Source: CAYORM01 sp964406375 (GTDB lineage: Bacteria; Pseudomonadota; Alphaproteobacteria; DSM-16000; Inquilinaceae). Taken from it: a stretch of DNA of 64,000 nucleotides. The position numbers and the translations under genes are program-made. Below, one piece after another: positions 61,393-64,000 of the stretch. Under the pieces are notes generated by a model. It saw only the letters and a program-made list of their open reading frames with translations. It searched no databases and was not told where the DNA came from. Where the stretch lies: the NCBI GenBank assembly GCA_964406375.1, contig CAYORM010000010.1, forward strand, positions 1 to 64,000. Reading direction: 5' to 3'. The first letter of the stretch is position 1. Every line of letters starts with the position of its first letter.

Positions 61393-61413
61393 GCATGCCA
61401 TCCTGCGCGGCCG

Positions 61414-62130
61414 TCAGTGCCCCGTGACCAGGTAGGCGACGACGATCACGGCGATGACCAGGATGGCGCCCCAGACCCAGGCCGGCAGCCCGCCCGCGGG
61501 CGGCAGGGGCTTCGTCCCGTGCGCGCCGTGCGCCTCGTGCGCGCCGTGCGGCGCCGGATCGGGATGATGGGTCGCGGCGGCATGCGCGGCACCGGCTTCC
61601 GGAGCGATCGCTGCCGCGGCGGCGGCAGCGGCGGGTGCGGCCGCCTCGGCCTCCGGCTCCGCGGCGGGCGGCGTTGCGGCGGCAGCGGCACCGGCCTCGA
61701 CGATCGACTTGAAGCGGTCGAAGAAGTCGTCCGCCATCTTCTTGGCGGCGGAATCGACCAGGCGGGAGCCGATCTGGGCCAGCTTGCCGCCGACCTGGGC
61801 CTTCACGTCGTAGCGCATCAGAGTGCCGCCCTCGGCATCCTCGAGCTGCACCTTCGCGCTGCCCTTGCCGAAGCCGGCGGCACCGCCCTTGCCCTCGCCG
61901 ACGATGGTATAGCTGTTCGGCGGGTCGAGGTCCTGCAGCTCGACGGCGCCCTTGAACTTCGCCTTCACGGGGCCGATTTTGGCCGTCACCGCTGCTTCGA
62001 AGCCGGTATCGGAGGTCTTCTCGATGCTTTCGCACCCGGGGATGCACTGGCCCAGGATGTCCGGGTCGTTCAGCGCCTCCCAGACTCTTCCCCGCGGGGC
62101 TGCGATTAACTGCTCACCGCTCATGTCCAT
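61414..62130 (-). CDS. coxG: Membrane-anchored SRPBCC protein CoxG
   Basis: 238 residues from ATG 62130, with AGGGGAG upstream. Residues 1-150 form the SRPBCC/CoxG domain (MSGEQLIAAPRGRVWEALND, DPDILGQCIPGCESIEK, VGGKLAQIGSRLVDSAAKKMADDFF). An Ala/Pro/Glu-rich linker follows, with a His-rich patch (PHGAHEAHGAHG) near 190-204. A C-terminal helix (AWVWGAILVIAVIVVAYLV) anchors it. CoxG proteins are thought to recruit CoxSLM to the membrane and link it to quinones. It lies upstream of coxS behind its own hairpin. Confidence 0.92.
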   Translation of the reverse strand: MDMSGEQLIAAPRGRVWEALNDPDILGQCIPGCESIEKTSDTGFEAAVTAKIGPVKAKFKGAVELQDLDPPNSYTIVGEGKGGAAGFGKGSAKVQLEDAEGGTLMRYDVKAQVGGKLAQIGSRLVDSAAKKMADDFFDRFKSIVEAGAAAAATPPAAEPEAEAAAPAAAAAAAAIAPEAGAAHAAATHHPDPAPHGAHEAHGAHGTKPLPPAGGLPAWVWGAILVIAVIVVAYLVTGH

Positions 62131-62265
62131 GGCGTCGTCTCCCCTCGTACCCGGCAGCGCATGCCGCATCCGGCCCGCCGCCTTCCCCCGGAAGGGGCAG
62201 GGGCCTCAGCATCAGGCCGTGCAAGATAGGCGGCGACGCCGGGGCCAGCAAGGCGGGGCGTGCTG

Positions 62266-62922
62266 ATGCGTCCGGCCACGCGCTCGGCCCTCGACATCGC
62301 CTTCTGGTTGCTGGAGCGCGGCGCGACCGATGGCTGGCCGCTGCCGCCGAAGCGCCTGCGCGCCATGCTGTACCTGGCCCAGGCCCAGTTCGCCGACCGC
62401 TACAACCGCAAGCTGATGCCGGCGACCTTCCTGGTGACCCGCCAGGGACCGATCGAGCCCACCGTCACCCTGGTCATCAACAGCGGCCTGAAGCGCCCCT
62501 GGGCGCCGGCCCTGCCGCTGGCTGCCGCCGACTTCATGGAGGATTTCTGGCAGCGCCACGGCCGCGCCGCCACCTCCGATCTGCAGAAGCAGGTGGCCCA
62601 GCACCCGGCCTGGGTGGAGGCCTGGCGCCTGGGACCGGGCAGCGAGGTACAGATCCTGGGCCCGGTGCGCAGCGCGCCCGCCGCCGCCGCACCGTCCGCC
62701 GCGGCGGTGATGCCCGACCCGCTGGCCCTCCCCGCGGCGGCCCGGCCCGCCGCCGGGACGGGGCAGGGACCGCGCCGCTTCGCCGACCCGGAGATGGAGA
62801 CCGCCCGGCGGCGCCAGGACGGCATGCAGCCCGAGCCGCTGCACCTGAAGGAGGACGAGGTCCGCTTCACCCTGGACGGCCGCCGGATCACCAAGTGGCG
62901 GCCCCGCCGGCGCATCAACTGA
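62266..62922 (+). CDS. Panacea/SocA-like domain protein
   Basis: 218 residues from ATG 62266; GTG 62260 is an alternative. Residues 8-125 follow the Panacea (DUF4065/SocA) pattern: ALDIAFWLLERGATDGWPLPPKRLRAMLYLAQAQF and LVTRQGPIEPTV, then FMEDFWQRHGR and LQKQVAQHPAW. Panacea domains occur as antitoxins or proteolytic adaptors such as SocA. A long Ala/Pro-rich linker (135-170) leads to a basic C-terminal tail (LKEDEVRFTLDGRRITKWRPRRRIN), so it may bind nucleic acid. No toxin gene is adjacent. Function unknown. Confidence 0.68.
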   Translation: MRPATRSALDIAFWLLERGATDGWPLPPKRLRAMLYLAQAQFADRYNRKLMPATFLVTRQGPIEPTVTLVINSGLKRPWAPALPLAAADFMEDFWQRHGRAATSDLQKQVAQHPAWVEAWRLGPGSEVQILGPVRSAPAAAAPSAAAVMPDPLALPAAARPAAGTGQGPRRFADPEMETARRRQDGMQPEPLHLKEDEVRFTLDGRRITKWRPRRRIN

Positions 62923-63029
62923 GCCGCCCCCCGGTCGCTGTCCGAATACCGCGGGATGGGCCTTTCCGGGCCGGTCCCGCCGCTACGCTTGCATGGCCCG
63001 CAGGCGCGGCTTTCCGGCGCCACGACTCG

Positions 63030-63067
63030 TTGCGACACATTGCGCGTTTCACGCGCTGTGATACCTT
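63030..63067 (+). promoter_or_regulatory. Putative promoter of the cold-shock gene
   Basis: In an A+T-richer stretch, TTGCGC (63040-63045) and TACCTT (63062-63067) are spaced by 16 nt; TTGCGA at 63030-63035 is an alternative -35. A 5-bp hairpin (GCGCG 63042-63046 / CGCGC 63052-63056) overlaps. The leader to the start is 39 nt. Confidence 0.35.
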
Positions 63068-63106
63068 ATTAACGCCGGGTTTAAGTCATTCGGGTGGACC
63101 ATCGTT

Positions 63107-63799
63107 ATGCAAGAAGGTGAGTTCCCGGGCGGGGGCAGTGCGAGCGTCGAGGTAGTCCGGGGCCAGATCAAGTGGTTCAACGCGGTCAAGGGATTCGGGT
63201 TCGTCAAGCCCGACGACGGGTCGGGGGACGTTTTCCTGCATCTGACATGCCTTCGCGACTACGGGCATGACAGCGTGGCCGAGGGCGCGACCATCGAATG
63301 CGAGGTCGCGCAGCGCGCGAAGGGGAAGCAGGCCGTCAGGATCCTGAACCTCGACATGTCCACCGCCCAGGAGGGCGAGGGCGGCCCCCGCGGCCACGCT
63401 TCGCGCGCGGACCGTGCGGAGGGCGGCCAGTGGAACGGGCGTCCGCGCCGCGCCGGCGGCTTCGACGCGGTCTCCATGCCGGGGGCGGAGCAGCCGGATT
63501 TCGCACCGCGCGGGCGCGGTCGCGACAGCGGTGGCTTCGGCGATCGTGGCGCCCGTCCGCAGCGGCGGCCGGTCGAGGTCGTGCCGGAAGGCGATTTCAT
63601 GGCCGCGACCGTGAAATGGTTCAACCCGATCCGCGGCTATGGCTTCGTGCTGTGCCAGACCTACCCGCAGGACGTGTTCCTCCACATGGAGGTCCTGCGT
63701 CGTGCCGGCGTGCGCGACCTGCAGCCCGGCCAGGACATCGAGATCCGGGTGGGGCAGGGCCCCAAGGGCCTCCAGGTGGCCGAGGTCCGCGTCGCCTGA
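63107..63799 (+). CDS. Dual cold-shock-domain RNA-binding protein
   Basis: 230 residues. Domain 1 (about 17-80) has RNP1 KGFGFVKP and RNP2 DVFLHLTCL. Domain 2 (about 163-230) has RGYGFVLC and DVFLHMEVLRRAG. The 80-residue linker is rich in Gly, Arg and Asp (PRGRGRDSGGFGDRGARPQRRP), similar to RGG regions. Two-domain CspA relatives are typical of alphaproteobacteria. They bind single-stranded RNA and act as chaperones or antiterminators. The product starts MQEGEFPGGGS at ATG 63107; a hairpin follows the stop. Confidence 0.93.
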   Translation: MQEGEFPGGGSASVEVVRGQIKWFNAVKGFGFVKPDDGSGDVFLHLTCLRDYGHDSVAEGATIECEVAQRAKGKQAVRILNLDMSTAQEGEGGPRGHASRADRAEGGQWNGRPRRAGGFDAVSMPGAEQPDFAPRGRGRDSGGFGDRGARPQRRPVEVVPEGDFMAATVKWFNPIRGYGFVLCQTYPQDVFLHMEVLRRAGVRDLQPGQDIEIRVGQGPKGLQVAEVRVA

Positions 63800-63809
63800 G
63801 AGCGGTCAT

Positions 63810-63841
63810 CCGCGCGCCCTTCCGCCCGGCGGGGCGCGCGG
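63810..63841 (+). terminator. Hairpin after the cold-shock gene
   Basis: CCGCGCGCCC (63810-63819) pairs perfectly with GGGCGCGCGG (63832-63841) around a 12-nt loop, 11 nt after the stop. No T-run follows. Confidence 0.55.
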
Positions 63842-63848
63842 CGTACCG

Positions 63849-64000
63849 CTGCTGATCGGCAGCGAGATCTACCGGGTTTCGACCTTCGGCGGGACCGCTG
63901 CCGGCGGACGGGCATCTCCGTCCGGCGGGCCCGCGGCCATTGCCGACGCGAACCGCGATACCGGGGTGGAGGATGGCCGCCGCCACCCGCTGGCCATTCC
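63849..64000 (+). CDS. Possible N-terminus of a histone-deacetylase-like protein (partial, unusual)
   Basis: An open frame runs to the window end. It reads LLIGSEIYRVSTFGG, then about 28 Gly/Ala/Ser-rich residues, then RRHPLAIP. The outer parts resemble the start of one HDAC-like/AcuC family, where IYRxSxFG is followed almost directly by HPLAIPR (from memory). No ATG, GTG or TTG lies in frame upstream after the preceding stop; the codon before PLL is GTA, one base from GTG, and a hairpin ends at 63841. It may be a damaged start, an insertion, or a chance likeness. Only 50 codons are visible. Confidence 0.3.
   Translation, partial: MLIGSEIYRVSTFGGTAAGGRASPSGGPAAIADANRDTGVEDGRRHPLAI

Overview
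The window is GC-rich (visibly near 70% G+C), densely coded DNA from an alphaproteobacterium, probably a Rhodospirillales-like lineage. The evidence is the gene content: mreBCD-mrdA, glnE, an AsmA/DUF3971 protein, a dual cold-shock-domain protein, a non-flagellar MotA/MotB-type pair beside suhB and efp, and a carbon-monoxide-dehydrogenase-type molybdoenzyme cluster. I see no tRNA, rRNA, insertion sequence, prophage or CRISPR array. The arrangement looks chromosomal: housekeeping blocks with metabolic cassettes between them.

Layout. 1-1853: end of ilvC, a hairpin, and a GT22-type glycosyltransferase. 2017-6443: the cell-shape block mreB-mreC-mreD-mrdA, without rodA after it. 6594-15597: a CUT2-type sugar ABC importer (binding protein, ATPase, permease) followed by oxidative enzymes (GMC oxidoreductase with small subunit, zinc dehydrogenase, SDR, aldehyde dehydrogenase), which suggests a non-phosphorylating sugar or polyol oxidation route. 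15649-18650: an XRE regulator divergent from a membrane desaturase that is coupled to a cytoplasmic PhnD-like protein, plus a 51-residue membrane protein. 18850-25262: an FGGY sugar kinase and a second importer with two permeases, separated by two LacI-type operator-like sites exactly 100 bp apart. 25287-25314 is a strong bidirectional terminator.

25357-32663 (minus strand) is an envelope block: MlaA, a PagL-type lipid A deacylase, an OmpA/MotB-like protein with a very long coiled coil, its MotA/TolQ-like partner, an OmpA-like lipidless periplasmic protein, SuhB and EF-P. EpmA, the EF-P lysyl ligase, is divergent from efp. 33959-40372 holds a hydrolase, a degenerate ThiE-like protein behind class I aldolase, a cupin/DUF455 pair, LysR-DoxX-DODA and a Bcp peroxiredoxin. 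40432-51846 holds glnE, an AsmA-like protein, a TPR protein, a small conserved protein, an aldo-keto reductase, and an amine-oxidase/amidotransferase pair.

51822-62130 (minus strand) is a complete cox cluster: coxG, coxS, coxL, coxM, then coxD, coxE, coxI/xdhC, a fused MPT-binding/MocA-type cofactor gene, and a SufU-like gene. The last six genes are almost all linked by 4-nt overlaps. CoxL carries AYRGAGR, the form II signature, so the substrate may not be CO. 62266-63799 holds a Panacea/SocA-like protein and a dual cold-shock protein. The last 150 bases may be the damaged or odd start of a histone-deacetylase-like gene.

Starts were chosen from visible ribosome-binding sites and gene overlaps. 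Functions come from recognised motifs, since no search was run.
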